NCBI RefSeq assembly: GCF_021347895.1
Contig: NC_067136.1
Location: forward strand, 2,315,970 to 2,379,969
Length of the DNA stretch: 64,000 nucleotides
Direction: 5' to 3'
DNA from: Acanthochromis polyacanthus
Taxonomy: Eukaryota > Chordata > Actinopteri > Pomacentridae
Part shown: positions 1-17,030 of the stretch, piece by piece
Numbering within the stretch: position 1 is the stretch's first letter
How the letters are laid out: each line of letters starts with the position of its first letter
The notes under the pieces: model-generated
What the model saw: the letters and a program-made list of their open reading frames with translations, nothing else
Database searches by the model: none
What the model was told of the DNA's origin: nothing
Made by a program: the position numbers and the translations under genes

Positions 1-1559
<1,559 letters not shown>

Positions 1560-1561
1560 TA

Positions 1562-3280
1562 AATACTGTGCCAGTAATACGTAAAGTTGTAGGCAGGTCC
1601 GAGCAAAATTCACACCCAATCCCTTGCAGACAATCAACCAAAAGGCTTTAATTGATGGTTGTTGTGATCTAGTCTCAGACTGTTTGTTTCTTTGTGCAGA
1701 AAATGGTCTTTAACCTTCTTCTTGTGTCAGCTTTGTGTTACTGTCTCTGATGTTAACGAGGTCAGTTTTGACCTGTGTCTTAAATTAGCCATGAAATACC
1801 CTAAAAACACTTATTAATAATCTAACTGGTTTCTTTTCTCTTGGTTGCCATGTTAGGCTTCTTTATCAATCAAAGGATTGTTTCTAATATTTTTTGTGGG
1901 CGCCTTGACCTTTCTTTTGACAGCCCACCCTTTGTTTTCTAGATTTGCAAAGTCAAGCACAATGTGTTGTCTCTGTCCTTAATGCTCAGGCAGACCTGAC
2001 ACCTCTTTCTTGTAGAATCAGGTGGTGTCACTGGGGTTGTGCCTGTGGCTGTTATAATTGATGATGTTGGTGAAGGAGAATGCTGGCGCTGATGCTGTTC
2101 GTGTTGCTGTGGGCAAAGACAGAGTGCTTGGTGAGCTCTGCTGTCTGACCAAGGCTGCAGAGACTAGATCTCGTGGAACCAGTTGCCTTTGCTCCATGAC
2201 GGGAATTTCCTAGCCTCTCAAGAGACAATCTCCACTTGTTTTTTGTTTGTTTGTTTGTTTGTTTTTTGGTTGAATTCTGCCTTTGGTAAATGTGGGTTCT
2301 CCACAGAAATGCATTATATGCAGACACATTGAGGACGCTCAAGTGGTTCTAAGAAGAGCTGGCTGTTGGCTGACAGTGTGTCTATGATTTCAGTTTTGAC
2401 ACTTGTTTTATCATCTTGTATCATAACTGGGTTGAAACTGACCCTAACAACACTCAGGTCATAATTTTTACCAGAATATGTTTTCATTTCATAAAGAGTT
2501 ATTTTTTTTTAGTTTGTTCAAATAGAAGTTCCTGACAATGTCAAAAAGTCTTGATGCAATAAACACATTTTTTGTTGTACTTTTCTGCATTTAAAACTTA
2601 AAATGGGTCGGTGACACTAGAGGAAGGTTAACAGTGAACCGTTTTGTAAATGTTATTCTTTAGTGATGAGTGTTTTGGAAACATTTCCTGTAGGCTATGG
2701 TGTAAATTATCAAAAACATATATCATGTATGAGTGTTCTTCAAGCTGCTGTGTGCACTATGTACACACAGTCTGTATGATGCTGCTTCTTTTGAATAGAT
2801 GACTCTTTGTATGCAGGTTATTTGAATCTTGTCAAATGTAAAGGACGGATAACATGAATCACAGCTGCTGATGTGTTATGTCAATCCTAATCATTCTTCA
2901 AGATGAAGAAACCCTTAAAAATGATTTTTTTTCCCCCCTGATTTATCATCCTAATCTGCAGCTTGTTGTCTCTCAGATGTCAGAAAATCAATAAGAATAG
3001 CTGGAAACTAATGACTAAACTTGTAGCTGGTTCTATTTTGATGTCTATTTGAATGAAAGAATGAACGTTTATCTGCAGGAAGACTCCATAGTTGTTAGAA
3101 GCTGCTGAGATGAACCTGCCTTCTGTCCAGTGTCAGCTGGGATAGACTTTAACCTCCCTGTGGCCCTCTGAAGGGTGAAGTGGAGACAGGTGGATGGATT
3201 TGCATGGTTTAGTTTATAGTAAGAGAGTCATGCAGAATCTTTAAATTGTTTTGCATCATGCAAAAAGCTCATACAGTCCT
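1562..3280. other. no gene recognised
   Basis: AT-rich noncoding sequence with a short TTTG run near 2242-2264. The minus-strand open frame at 2052-2342 runs through that low-complexity tract and has no recognisable domain. Confidence 0.5.
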
Positions 3281-3299
3281 GTTGCTGTGACACTTCAAC

Positions 3300-3400
3300 A
3301 TCTTCAACAGAGGCAGAAGCATCACTGCACATTTGGAGTGAACAGCAGTCAGAGAGTTTGAGACGAGAGATTAAGGACAATCAGAAACACTGCAGACAAG
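3300..3400 (+). other. possible untranslated first exon of the GPCR relic
   Basis: A purine-rich stretch ending CAGACAAG is followed by a GT dinucleotide at 3401 that would serve as a splice donor. It lies upstream of an acceptor (CTCTTCAG, ending 4972) that precedes the GPCR-like start codon at 4995. A noncoding first exon is common in fish class A GPCR genes, but nothing proves this one. Confidence 0.25.
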
Positions 3401-3960
3401 GTTGGTGTTCTTTAATAACTTACTGATTTTCAGTTAATATTTGTAAAATGTTTACTTTGTCACTGATACTGTATCTTTTTATTTCTTGAAACTATATCAC
3501 TGGTGGTCCACGATGAATTAAATTCAGCAGACTCTTGCCAGTTTTTCACACTTTTCAGGGTTTTTTTGATGTTTTTTTTTTAAAACTCAGTTCGTTCATA
3601 GCAACATAAAATACTGATGTGGTCACATCCACACCATCTGGTTTACAGTAGCAGTCATGAATGTAGAGCTACCTACAGGTCTGTAGTGTGTCTTTGCTGG
3701 TTTGTTTGTCTAATTCTGACTTTCAAATGAATTTAATTCAAAACTCCTGTTCCTTCCAGGGACCAGTAGTGCAAGGAAACATGACATGGGAAGTTTAAAA
3801 AAAAAAAAAAAAAAATACTATGTCTCCTTCTGAACATATTTTGGGAAACAGAACACAAATTAAAAGTATGATTCCACAAATGCTGCAGGTCACTGAATAA
3901 GATTTTATAGTAAAATCATGTTTTTTTTAATCCGTCAGTCAATCTAAAACATTGTTTAGT

Positions 3961-4200
3961 ATTTGAAGAGTTCATTTGCAAAAACAGATAACTCCGTTTT
4001 GATAAATTATCAGAAAACTTTTTATTTTTTGTTTACTTGAGATCATTTGACTCAGTGGAAAGATACATGACAAAATACACAAAAAATAAATTATTAGTGT
4101 TATTATTATTATTATTATTATCTCAAGTAAACAATAAAAAATGAGTTTTCTGAAAATTTATAAAACAGACTTCCCTGTTTTTGCAAATGAAATCTTCATT
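3961..4200. repeat. imperfect hairpin with (ATT)n loop
   Basis: Arms at about 3961-4042 and 4121-4200 are imperfect reverse complements of each other: TTCATTTGCAAAAACAG pairs with CTGTTTTTGCAAATGA, and GTTTACTTGAGA with TCTCAAGTAAAC. The loop contains a pure ATT run (4101-4120). The arrangement suggests a small decayed MITE-like or fold-back repeat. Confidence 0.6.
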
Positions 4201-4344
4201 TATTCACTGACATTTAAAAACAAAATATTCTGTGAAAGCATTGACTCTGAAACTTTTTGGTATTTTGAACATACAATCTGTGAAATATTTTCAACATTTT
4301 GGTAACAGAGTTGTAGTTTCTCAGACGTCACAAATGTGCAGATG

Positions 4345-4811
4345 TTGAAGAAAATGTCCATTAAAACTGACTTGTTTGCATAAAAAATAGATTATATTAC
4401 AAAGAAGACAGCATCTGATCAGGCACCATGAATACTTGGGAGCATTCTCAGCTGATATAAATAATTTTATTGAAATCACAGAAAAAACTTACTTATACAG
4501 GTTCGTGTATGGAGAATTCTATTGACTTTTTTTTTTGATCAATAATTGATTCTCATTGTCTCTACAAAAGGTATACCATCCCAACATGTTCCAGCTGCAG
4601 GAACAATGATCTCTTCTATCTCAACATGTCTAGGAGTAGCATAAATATTCTAGGACCAACAGAAACATTTCTCAACTATTGTATAAACAACATTACAGGC
4701 CTATAGTTTCTGTAACGTGTCCCAAGATAACCCAAACTGCAATCGGTACCATACAAATTAAACTGACGAGAATCAAATTGAACTGAACATACATGTCTGG
4801 TCAGATACAAC
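4345..4811 (-). repeat. diverged LTR-like repeat, copy A
   Basis: This stretch shares scattered blocks with 34033-34434, including a GTCCATT..ACTGACTTG block at one end and a GGTCAGATAC block at the other. Read on the minus strand the better copy has a TATA-like box and a polyadenylation signal in LTR order. This copy is older and more decayed; its exact ends are uncertain. Confidence 0.35.
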
Positions 4812-4994
4812 AGAACAAAGAAATTTTCCAACTGAAACAGTTTTTGTCTCAAAGGTCATCTTGTGAACTTCCATGTCCAAGAATATGAACTACTGTATAA
4901 CTAAATCCTCTCTGCTTCCAATTTTACCAACTGTTTCTTCACTTGTCCCTCTGATTTCTTTTTTCTCTTCAGACCTACAATATATGCAGCAGAC

Positions 4995-5156
4995 ATGTCT
5001 ATTAACTCATCATCAACTTCCAACGTTATCTATGCTTGTGTCAGCGTTGAGGTTAGCTTGTACATGTACTACACCATCACTGCATTGAGAATCCTCCTCC
5101 TTCCTCTCTCCACCTTCATCCTCTTCTTGGGTCACCAAATAAACATTGGGCATTGA
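4995..5156 (+). pseudogene. class A GPCR fragment, N-terminus and TM1
   Basis: An ATG at 4995 opens a 53-residue frame. It starts with a short Asn/Ser-rich extracellular segment (MSINSSSTSN, with an NSS sequon), continues into a hydrophobic helix (RILLLPLSTFILFLGHQ, about residues 32-48), and stops at TGA 5154-5156. The Asn-containing N-terminus followed by one hydrophobic helix ending in Gly-His-Gln is typical of TM1 and intracellular loop 1 of teleost orphan rhodopsin-family receptors. A good splice acceptor ends at 4972. TM2-TM4 do not follow in any frame; the next receptor-like piece is about 3.1 kb downstream at 8283-8615. I read both as parts of one dead gene. The frame breaks just after GHQ, where a positively charged loop would be expected. 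Confidence 0.5.
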
Positions 5157-6696
5157 GGACAGAATCATAATTGAATTCAGACCCAGAGATTTACCAACGC
5201 AAAAATATTTGAGAAATCTAAAATGTTGCCCAATAAATTTGAACTCAGAGTTCAATACTCTGCATAAAGGCAAACACATGTTCAGTCTGTGCTGGACTCT
5301 GCCGGTGCTGTCCCTTGTTTGGATGCCTCCTGGGCGCCTTCATTTGCAGGTTTTCCAAACCACAGGGTGATCCCCCATGATCAGCCAAAAAATGTTAGGT
5401 ACAGGGTTGAGTGGCTTCATCTGCTGCCACTGAGATCTGACACCTGACAACTGAAAAATTAAAAGGAAAGGTGGATGGATGGTAGTTTAACATGTAAGAT
5501 ATGCTTGGTTTGGCTTCAACAGCCTTTGAAAGTTTTCACTGTCTGGATAAAATCTAGCGTGGGACAGTTCCAAATGGAACACAATAAAATAACATGGTGA
5601 TATTTCGAAGACAAACATCAAATCAAATCATGTTTTACATCATGTTTTAATACTGTATGTATAATTTTTAATGCTTATTTTTTTAAGTTTTGTGAGGAGA
5701 ACAGATTAAATCTGTTGACTTGCACATTGGTTATTTTATCATAGGTAACTTGAAAAGTTAGTTGTAATCCAGATTATATGGCAGTGGCCATGAGTTCAGT
5801 CAAATTAACTTCTCAAACTGCAACCAATGGAACAAAATCCCACTCATGCTAGAGTCCTTTCACTTATCTGACATTTATTGGTGGGTGATCACTGAGCTCC
5901 TTATTCCGATGTCCTGAATCAATTGAAGCATCAAAGGACGACCAATCTGGCAGAAATTTGGTCAAATCTACTTTAACCTGCCATAGTGTCTTCATGAGAG
6001 TTGCAGCTGAAATGGAAAAGCTACAGCTCTAGTCGATGTCCTTTGAGTCATCATCAACAGTTGTTGAACACTGCAACACTAAAAATTAAATGTATCTGGA
6101 ATATGGAGATAGAAAGATCTGGGCGTACCAGACTTAATAACCTGCTCCAGATCCCTGCTGAGGACTTCAGATTTCAGGCTATATTTACTGCCAACAGCAC
6201 TGGCAGGTCAGTGAGATTTTGGGTAATGTTGGTACAAAGTGCTGATCAGGAACAAGACAATGTCTCTGGTTCTGGCACTTTGTTTAGGTCTGTTTCTGTT
6301 CAATAGAGAGTCCCATAGTGTTTATAAGAGTGCATTTTTCAAGGTGTGTGTAAGGCCATGGGCTTTAAATTCTATTTAGTGGTTTTATTTTATGAAGTAA
6401 TCGATGGAGTGTTTTGTGTTTGCAGTGTGTTTGCAGGTGTTTTGAGTGATTGTACAGTAACTATAAAAATATCGCTCAAGCTTTTGTGGTTTCTAAAGAA
6501 TTTTTTTAGGATTTTAGAGGTATTGGCTTGAGTGTTTTCAATATGGTGGTTTTGACTGGTTTCAAGTTTCATGTTTCTAACCCCAGCGCCCCACCCCCAC
6601 CCCCCAACTCTCCCCACACAGCAAAAATGTCCTCATAAATAGGTCGTCATGGTGGTCCTTTAAAAGATAGCAATACAAGCACACGCACACACACGC

Positions 6697-6745
<49 letters not shown>

Positions 6746-8282
6746 ACTGTTGTTTTGAATACGAGTATTTAGTCTTTCAATCTGATGGTGTCTCCATGTA
6801 ATGTACAAATTTAGTAGTGTGATGTTATATTTATTTTATTAAACAAGAGAATAAATGACTAGATGTTGGTGTTTTGATAGTGTATTCTCTGACGTTCATC
6901 CAAGCAGCACATTCATGATGAAGTTGTGAAGAGAAGACATGTAACATCAGAGGGTCTTTATTAGTTTTGCTTGTGAAGATTTGTGACTTAAACTGCATTT
7001 CTGTCAATGTATCTGGTTTTGGTGTATCAGTAAATCCATCAATATAAAATGAATGCAGTTATTTTCATGGGTACATGTAACATAGCAGATCTCTGGTTTT
7101 ATGTAGAACTTTTATTTTATGTTGGAGTTGATGGAATGTTTCCTAGGTTGCTCAGAATTTTGTGGTGGATTCTATTGAATTTATGAGACTTTGAAGGTAT
7201 TTAGTTGAGTGTAGTTGACATGGCAGTTTTGGATGGTTACTAATTAATTGATTTTAACTGTAACTTAATACGAACCTCTTTGAAGTCATGAGTCCCAGTA
7301 ACAATGTCCTCAAAGTGCAAGCATGTCCTCACTATGATGGTTAACATGGGTCCCAAAAGAGACAGTTAGCATATCCATGCACATACATACATAGCAAAGA
7401 CTTCATTCGAACACTGTATTCAAATCTAATGTGTGTCTCTGCAATATACAAATGTAACACTGGGAGGAATTATGTAGACATTGTAATGAATCAACAAAAT
7501 AAATGACTAAATGTTGGTGTTTTGGTTGTGTAATCTCTGACGGTCATCCATTTATGATAAACTGATTCAGAGAAGATACGTAACATCAGAGGAGCTTCAA
7601 CAGTTTTCAATGTGAAGCTTTGTGATTAAACAAACTAGTCTTTTGTCGAGTCCTCTGTCAGCAGGAGAAATGGGAAAAGAACATTTGCCTTCTTCAATTG
7701 ACTGTGAAACTATCAGACAATCTGTTGGCACTTCATAAATGGATTCTCTGATGCTAATTTCTTGATATTGATATTTCTCAAAGTTCATATTTCCAGTCGT
7801 CACACACTGTGCTCATATATAAATTTTTCTTCAGTTTTCGAAAATGTGTGCAGCCGTGGCATCAGTGTTTGGGTCAAGCTCCAGCAGATGTGTTTGAAGA
7901 GATCTGATGGTCTCTGCTGTGGAAGCTGGAGGTGTTTATCAGAAATCTGCAAAGAGAGTGTTTTAGTGTGTTTCACCGATTTAGGTAATCTCCACATCCA
8001 CATTTTTCCAAATCAGGAGCCACAGAGAGCAATTCCACACATGCTGCAGGTCACTAATTAAAACGCTGCATTAAAACACGGATAAATTACTTTTTCTGGC
8101 CTATTCTGCACCTAATGCACCATTTTGTGAACAAACAAATATTCTGCTAAGAACCAACAAAGGGGAAAGTATTACAGAAGCCAGTTTACACTCCTACTTC
8201 ACAGCACTATGGTTTGAAGTTCAAATAATTTTCTCCCCAATGTCTCCTTATTTGACCCTCTAATTTATTTTCTCCTCACAAC
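5157..8282. other. no gene recognised; CA microsatellite inside
   Basis: About 3.1 kb separates the two GPCR pieces. It holds AT-rich noncoding DNA, a C-rich patch near 6585-6615 and the CA repeat at 6680-6741. Frames at 6001-6306, 6346-6531 and 7762-8061 have no recognisable domains. Two internal stretches (about 6845-7010 and 7500-7630) share phrases such as ATGACTARATGTTGGTGTTT, suggesting an old local duplication. Confidence 0.45.
6680..6741. repeat. (CA)n microsatellite
   Basis: Nearly uninterrupted CA dinucleotides, with a few CG interruptions at the 5' side. Confidence 0.97.
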
Positions 8283-8615
8283 AACCTTTTGGTTTTCTCC
8301 ATAGCAGTCCTATCTTTCTGCAGCCTGTTGGTTCCTTGTGTTCTGATTGATCCAGGTCCAGGTGAAGGAAGTAGGGGAAAGCAGGTTGACCAATCAAAGC
8401 AGAGAGCTTTCTACACCATCACAGCTATATCGGTCACAGTGTGGTTGTGGTTTGTTGGACTTCTTTTTTCCACTCCCCTGAACATGACACCTCTGACAGG
8501 GAACAGTGTTGACTGTTTGGTGATGGCGAGTGTGAACTGATTTAACATTCCCAGTGGTTTGGTCTCTCCTCTGCTGTGTCTGCATCGAGCAACAAAACTA
8601 TCATGTTGGTGTTAA
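8283..8615 (+). pseudogene. class A GPCR fragment, TM5-ICL3-TM6-TM7, stop codon inside
   Basis: The frame reads a hydrophobic helix (VFSIAVLSFCSLLVPCVLI, TM5-like), then a short polar loop with PGPGEG and a basic KQRAF junction. A second helix follows (YTITAISVTVWLWFVGLLF, TM6-like), then an extracellular loop and CLVMASVN. An in-frame TGA at 8538-8540 interrupts it, and the same frame continues with FNIPSGLVSPLLCLHRATK (TM7 and start of the tail) to TAA at 8613-8615. The order helix, basic loop, helix, proline-containing helix is that of a rhodopsin-family receptor C-terminal half. The internal stop and missing TM2-TM4 mark it as a pseudogene. Subfamily cannot be named from sequence alone. 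Confidence 0.55.
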
Positions 8616-13121
<4,506 letters not shown>

Positions 13122-13128
13122 TTAAATA

Positions 13129-14230
13129 CAGTGCTCAAAAACATTAAAGGAACACTTTGAAAACACGTCATATTTCAATACGGGGAAAGAACAAACTGGA
13201 TATTAGCATTGATATGAACTGGATAATGTGTTAGGAATGAAAAGTGCCACATTGTTTGATGGGAATGAAAATGATCAACCCCCCAGGAGGGCTAAATTCA
13301 AGACACCCCAAAATCAAAGTGAAAAACTGATGTGGCAGGCTGGTCCATCTTTCTGAAATTCCTTGGCAGCAACTCAAAATGGTATTCAGTAGTTTGTATG
13401 GCCTCCATGTGCTTGTATGCATGACTGATGATGTCGGGACAAGCTCTGAATGAGACGATGGATGGTGTCCTGGGGTATCTCCTCCTAGAACTGGACCAGG
13501 GCATCGCTGAGCTCCTGGACAGTCTGAGGAGCAACCTGATGATGCTGGATGGAACAAAACATAATGTTCCAAAGGTGTTCTATTGGATTCAGGTCAGGTG
13601 AGCGTGGGGGCCAGCTAATGGTATCAGTTCTTCATCCTCCAGGAACTGCATGAGTTCTCTTACCACATAAGGCCGGGCATTGTCGTGCACCAGAAGGAAT
13701 CCAGGACCACTGCACCAATGTAGGGTCTGACAATGGGTCAAAGGATTTCATCCTGATACCTAAAGGCAGTCAGAATGTCATTGTCCAGCCTGTAGAGGTC
13801 TGTGTGTCCCTCCATGGATATGCCTCCTCACACCATCACTGACCCACCACCAAACCAGTCATGCTGAACAATGTTACAGGCAGCATAACATTCTCCACGG
13901 CTTCTCCAGACCCTTTCATGTCTGTCACATGCGCTCAGGGTGAACCTGCTCTCATCTGTGAAAAGCACAGGGCACCAGTGGTGGACCTGCAGATTCCTGT
14001 GTTCTATGGCAAATGCCAGCCGAGCTCCACGGTGCCGGTCAGCGAGCACAGCAGGCACTAGAGGACGCTGGGCCCTCAGAACACTCTCATTACATCTCTT
14101 TCTGATTGTTTGATCAGAGACATTCACACCAGTGGTCTGCTGGAGCTCATTTTGTAGAGCTATTGCAGTGCTCATCCTTGTCCTTCTTGAACAAAGGAGC
14201 AGATAGCTGTCCTGCTGATGGGTTGAGGAT
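13129..14230 (-). pseudogene. Tc1-like transposon relic with frameshifted transposase
   Basis: The left end (CAGTGCTCAAAAACATTAAA, preceded by TA at 13127-13128) is the terminus of a common fish Tc1 lineage. On the minus strand the transposase can be followed in pieces. A helix-turn-helix remnant (about SDQTIRKRCNES) is followed by the first catalytic Asp in LFTDESRF and GGGSVMV (open to 13828). Broken frames then run to the C-terminal part near 13240, with stops and frameshifts after GGGSVMV. The N-terminal third is missing: coding similarity ends near 14226-14230, where hAT-like terminal sequence starts. It is non-functional and older than the Tc1 copies at 1-1559 and 56563-58197. Confidence 0.85.
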
Positions 14231-15300
14231 AGGGTTGCCAACTTTCTCACAACAAAATAAGGGACAGGTGCACAGTGCCACTATGGTGTGAGCATGATGT
14301 GTGAGCACAGTGTATATTAATTTAGGGATTTAACAGGAAATAAAAAATGTGTATATTCCCTTTAATTTTTAACCTAAAATACACCACAATTTGGCCCTTT
14401 ACATAAAAAGCAGGCAAAAAAATAATAAATACAAAAAACTCACCAAGTTTACTTTTTCATGCATACTTTTTGCTGCCCTTGACTGACTCAAGCAGTTTTT
14501 TGTCCTTTTGCACAGCCAGAGAGAAGTCCTTACATGACATGTCACAGTTCACAGATATTTGAAGTTCATTGTTGATCAGCTCTGTGCTGCACCTGTTTCT
14601 TGAGTCTGACCATTTAATGGCCATCAGAGAGAAAATTCTCTCCACAAATACATTTGAGCCCGGCACACTAAGGACAAATGAGATGATCCTGAACATGTTG
14701 ATCAGGTTTGTTTTTCCAACTTTCTGGAAAACTGCAGTCCACTTCTCATCTGTAGATTTTGTGGTATCCTGCCAGGCTTTCTTTATTTCCTCGTGGCTTG
14801 CACAGAACTCTTCATAGAGCTGGTCCATATTGATTGTCTCTGTCAGTTTGAGGGCAGCCACCACGTGCTCCAGGTCAGTGAAAGAGAGCTCCTCATAAAG
14901 GCCTATTGGCTTCAGTTTCACCATTACATTTTCTTGTGAGAAGTCAAACCACTTGTCAATGTATGCAGTGACAGAGTCATAGAACTTCACAAAGTCCACT
15001 TGCTGCTTCGACTTTTGTGCTGGCAACTGTTTGTCCATCAGTTGCTTGGTCTGATATCCAAAAAAGCTGTCCCGTTTCTGCTGGAGCATCTTCACTTTGA
15101 ACCTTCGGACTTCTTCATACACATCTGTGATGCAGAGCTTTGTTTCTTCCAGTTTTTTTACAAGTAGGTCAAAAACACACCCCACGTTGTGAAAAAAGCA
15201 CAGGTAAATCTTAACAGCTGCAGTTTTTTCCTCATCCTCAAAATCCTCCTCAGTGTAACAGGACAGGTCTCCCCACAAAAAATAAGTTTACTGTAAACAA
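14231..15300 (-). mobile_element. hAT-type DNA transposon remnant
   Basis: The left edge (TAGGGTTGCCAACTTT at 14230) resembles hAT terminal repeats of the CAGGGTTGCCAAC kind and directly abuts the truncated Tc1 relic. That suggests the hAT end defines the breakpoint. The element encodes the C-terminal part of an hAT transposase on the minus strand. The opposite terminus was not found, so the element is 5'-truncated or its upstream exons have been lost. Confidence 0.6.
14457..15278 (-). pseudogene. hAT transposase C-terminal part (dimerisation domain)
   Basis: A continuous frame of about 273 codons ends in a clear hAT dimerisation signature. Around residues 205-245 it has Pro-Gly-Ser-Asn..Val-Glu-Arg-Ile-Phe-Ser, followed by a Trp and then Arg-Asn-Arg, matching the P-x-S-x-x-x-E-R-x-F-S...W...R-N-R pattern of the family. 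The upstream part is charged and helical, as in the insertion domain. The BED zinc finger and the first catalytic acidic residues are absent, so this is only the last portion of a protein normally over 500 residues. The frame begins at a TTG next to a possible splice acceptor (minus strand, near 15295), so it may be a final exon. Domesticated hAT genes with this architecture exist in vertebrates, but the lack of an N-terminus favours a dead remnant. Confidence 0.75.
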
Positions 15301-15722
15301 AAATAAAATGTAGAATCTCAGAATTCAGGGGGCAGAATAGAAATCAAGAGATAAAATTTAAAAACCAACATGTATACTGTAACATTCACACCCTGTCGTC
15401 TGCATTTGGCCACGTTTCCATCCATTACATCCGATGTCTTCTCTCGCGATGCACTGTGGCTAGAACCTTTCTGAGTGTCTCCTTTTTATGGATTCTGATG
15501 AGGCCAAACACAGATCACCTGAATTGGGTTTCAGCTGACAACTACACTCAGCTGTGTTTGGAATTACACAATCTTTTTATTTTTATTGTCAATATTTTGA
15601 TAGGATTTTTCCATAGACTTCAATGTGGCTGTAACAGAAATTCCCCATGTTTTTCCCCCCATCATTCTGTTTTGATTGTGTTTTTAACAGTTTTGAACAC
15701 AGTTTGTGAGCATTTGAAAAAT
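15301..15722. other. no gene recognised
   Basis: Noncoding sequence between the hAT remnant and the solo LTR. The plus-strand frame at 15456-15824 is hydrophobic but runs into the LTR and has no domain. Confidence 0.4.
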
Positions 15723-15727
15723 GTGCT

Positions 15728-16264
15728 TGTTACGGGCGCCGCCATATTCTGGGCTCCTCCTCTTGTGTGCTTGTGGTGTGTGCATTGTGTTTTCTATATG
15801 CTCTCAGGTTGCCACTGCCGCTGATCCTCCTCACCTGTGCCAGTCTGATTGAGAACAGCTGACCTGAGCCGAAGTTAGCCAATCCAGAGCCGGCATGGAC
15901 CTGTATAAGAAGCCGGCAAGCCTGAAGCACGGCAGCTTGTTGCTGTAACTAGCCCTGCTCGTGTGCCTCGGCTTAGTTGGACATTGTTAGATAGTAGAAA
16001 ACTCTGTGTATTTGGAGGCACTAGTCTTTTTCGTTCGTTGTTTGTCACACATGCTAATTTTGATTGTTAGGATTTATTTTGGACAAAACTCTAGGTCAGA
16101 GTCTCTTTGTGTTTTCCTTCTGTATTTTAGTTCCCAGTATTCATTTAGTTATTGCTCTGTTTATTTTTTGTTGGTCACAGTTTTATTGTTGTTAATAAAT
16201 ATCTTCAACACCATGAACAAATGGTTTTATGTTACTTCCCTTTTCCCGAGCTGGGGTTGTAACG
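15728..16264 (+). mobile_element. solo LTR with 5-bp target duplication
   Basis: The segment starts TGTTACGGGCGCC and ends GGGGTTGTAACG, inverted short ends typical of TGTTAC...GTAACA LTRs with the final A mutated. GTGCT lies immediately on both sides (15723-15727 and 16265-16269), a perfect 5-bp target-site duplication. Inside, a TATA-like CTGTATAAGAAG (about 15900) and an AATAAA-like signal (about 16195) occur in LTR order. No internal coding region or second LTR is nearby, so this is a solo LTR left by recombination, probably of a Ty3/Gypsy-like element (family is inference). Confidence 0.8.
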
Positions 16265-16269
16265 GTGCT

Positions 16270-17030
16270 GTAAAAATCTAGTGTTTTGCAGGTGGTGAAC
16301 TAGAAACTGAGAAAAGAGTTCATGAATTTTGGGGACTGTGGTCACTGAATGCATTTTGTGTGAAAGCAATGGAAAGTGATTCACAGTTCGGTCCACATGG
16401 ACTGCTGTTCTGCAGACTGTGTTAAGAGTTTTGAACATGTGACTTCAGTTTCCACCAATGCGTGTTAGCAATCCAAAAAAACTGTGAAAATAGAAAAATA
16501 AAATTAAACATCTTTTATTTCATTTTATTCTTATTATTGTGATGTATCTTGTGAGTGGGAACAATGATTCAAAAGATGTCAGAAGACGAGTATTTTTCAG
16601 TTGAGTTTTGTAGTTTCCATTCCACTGTACAGTTTACAGTACACTGGTGTTTCTCTTCAAAAACGCTTTTAAAGCTACTTTCTGCACATTTCTGGTTCTT
16701 TCTTAGGATACAGAAGCACTATCTCTTTCTAAATAAATAATGTTTACACCTATGCAGTACCTTTAGCTACAATAACAGTGATGATAAACTTCTACTTTAG
16801 CAAAGAAAACAGTTTGATGCAATAAAAACGAGTGGTGTCCATTTATTAAATCCAGCCTTTCTGCCTTCTGAAGAGTAAAAAAAAATCAGACATTCACAAA
16901 GAGTGTGATGCAGGACAGGTTGTTTCTTCATGTAAAATAGATTTTTGGTTGAAAATTCAATGAAGCTGCTCTATTTTAGACCCTGAGGACAAGGGAAGTG
17001 CACAGGATCTGAAGACAACATAAGGGTTAA
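16270..17030. other. no gene recognised
   Basis: AT-rich noncoding DNA; frames at 16232-16438 and 16555-16740 have no domains. Confidence 0.45.

Noticed and set aside
13231..13572. 113-codon minus frame as a gene
   Set aside because: It is one of several shifted pieces of the Tc1 relic.
15456..15824. 122-codon hydrophobic plus frame
   Set aside because: It crosses the firm LTR boundary at 15728 and has no domain.
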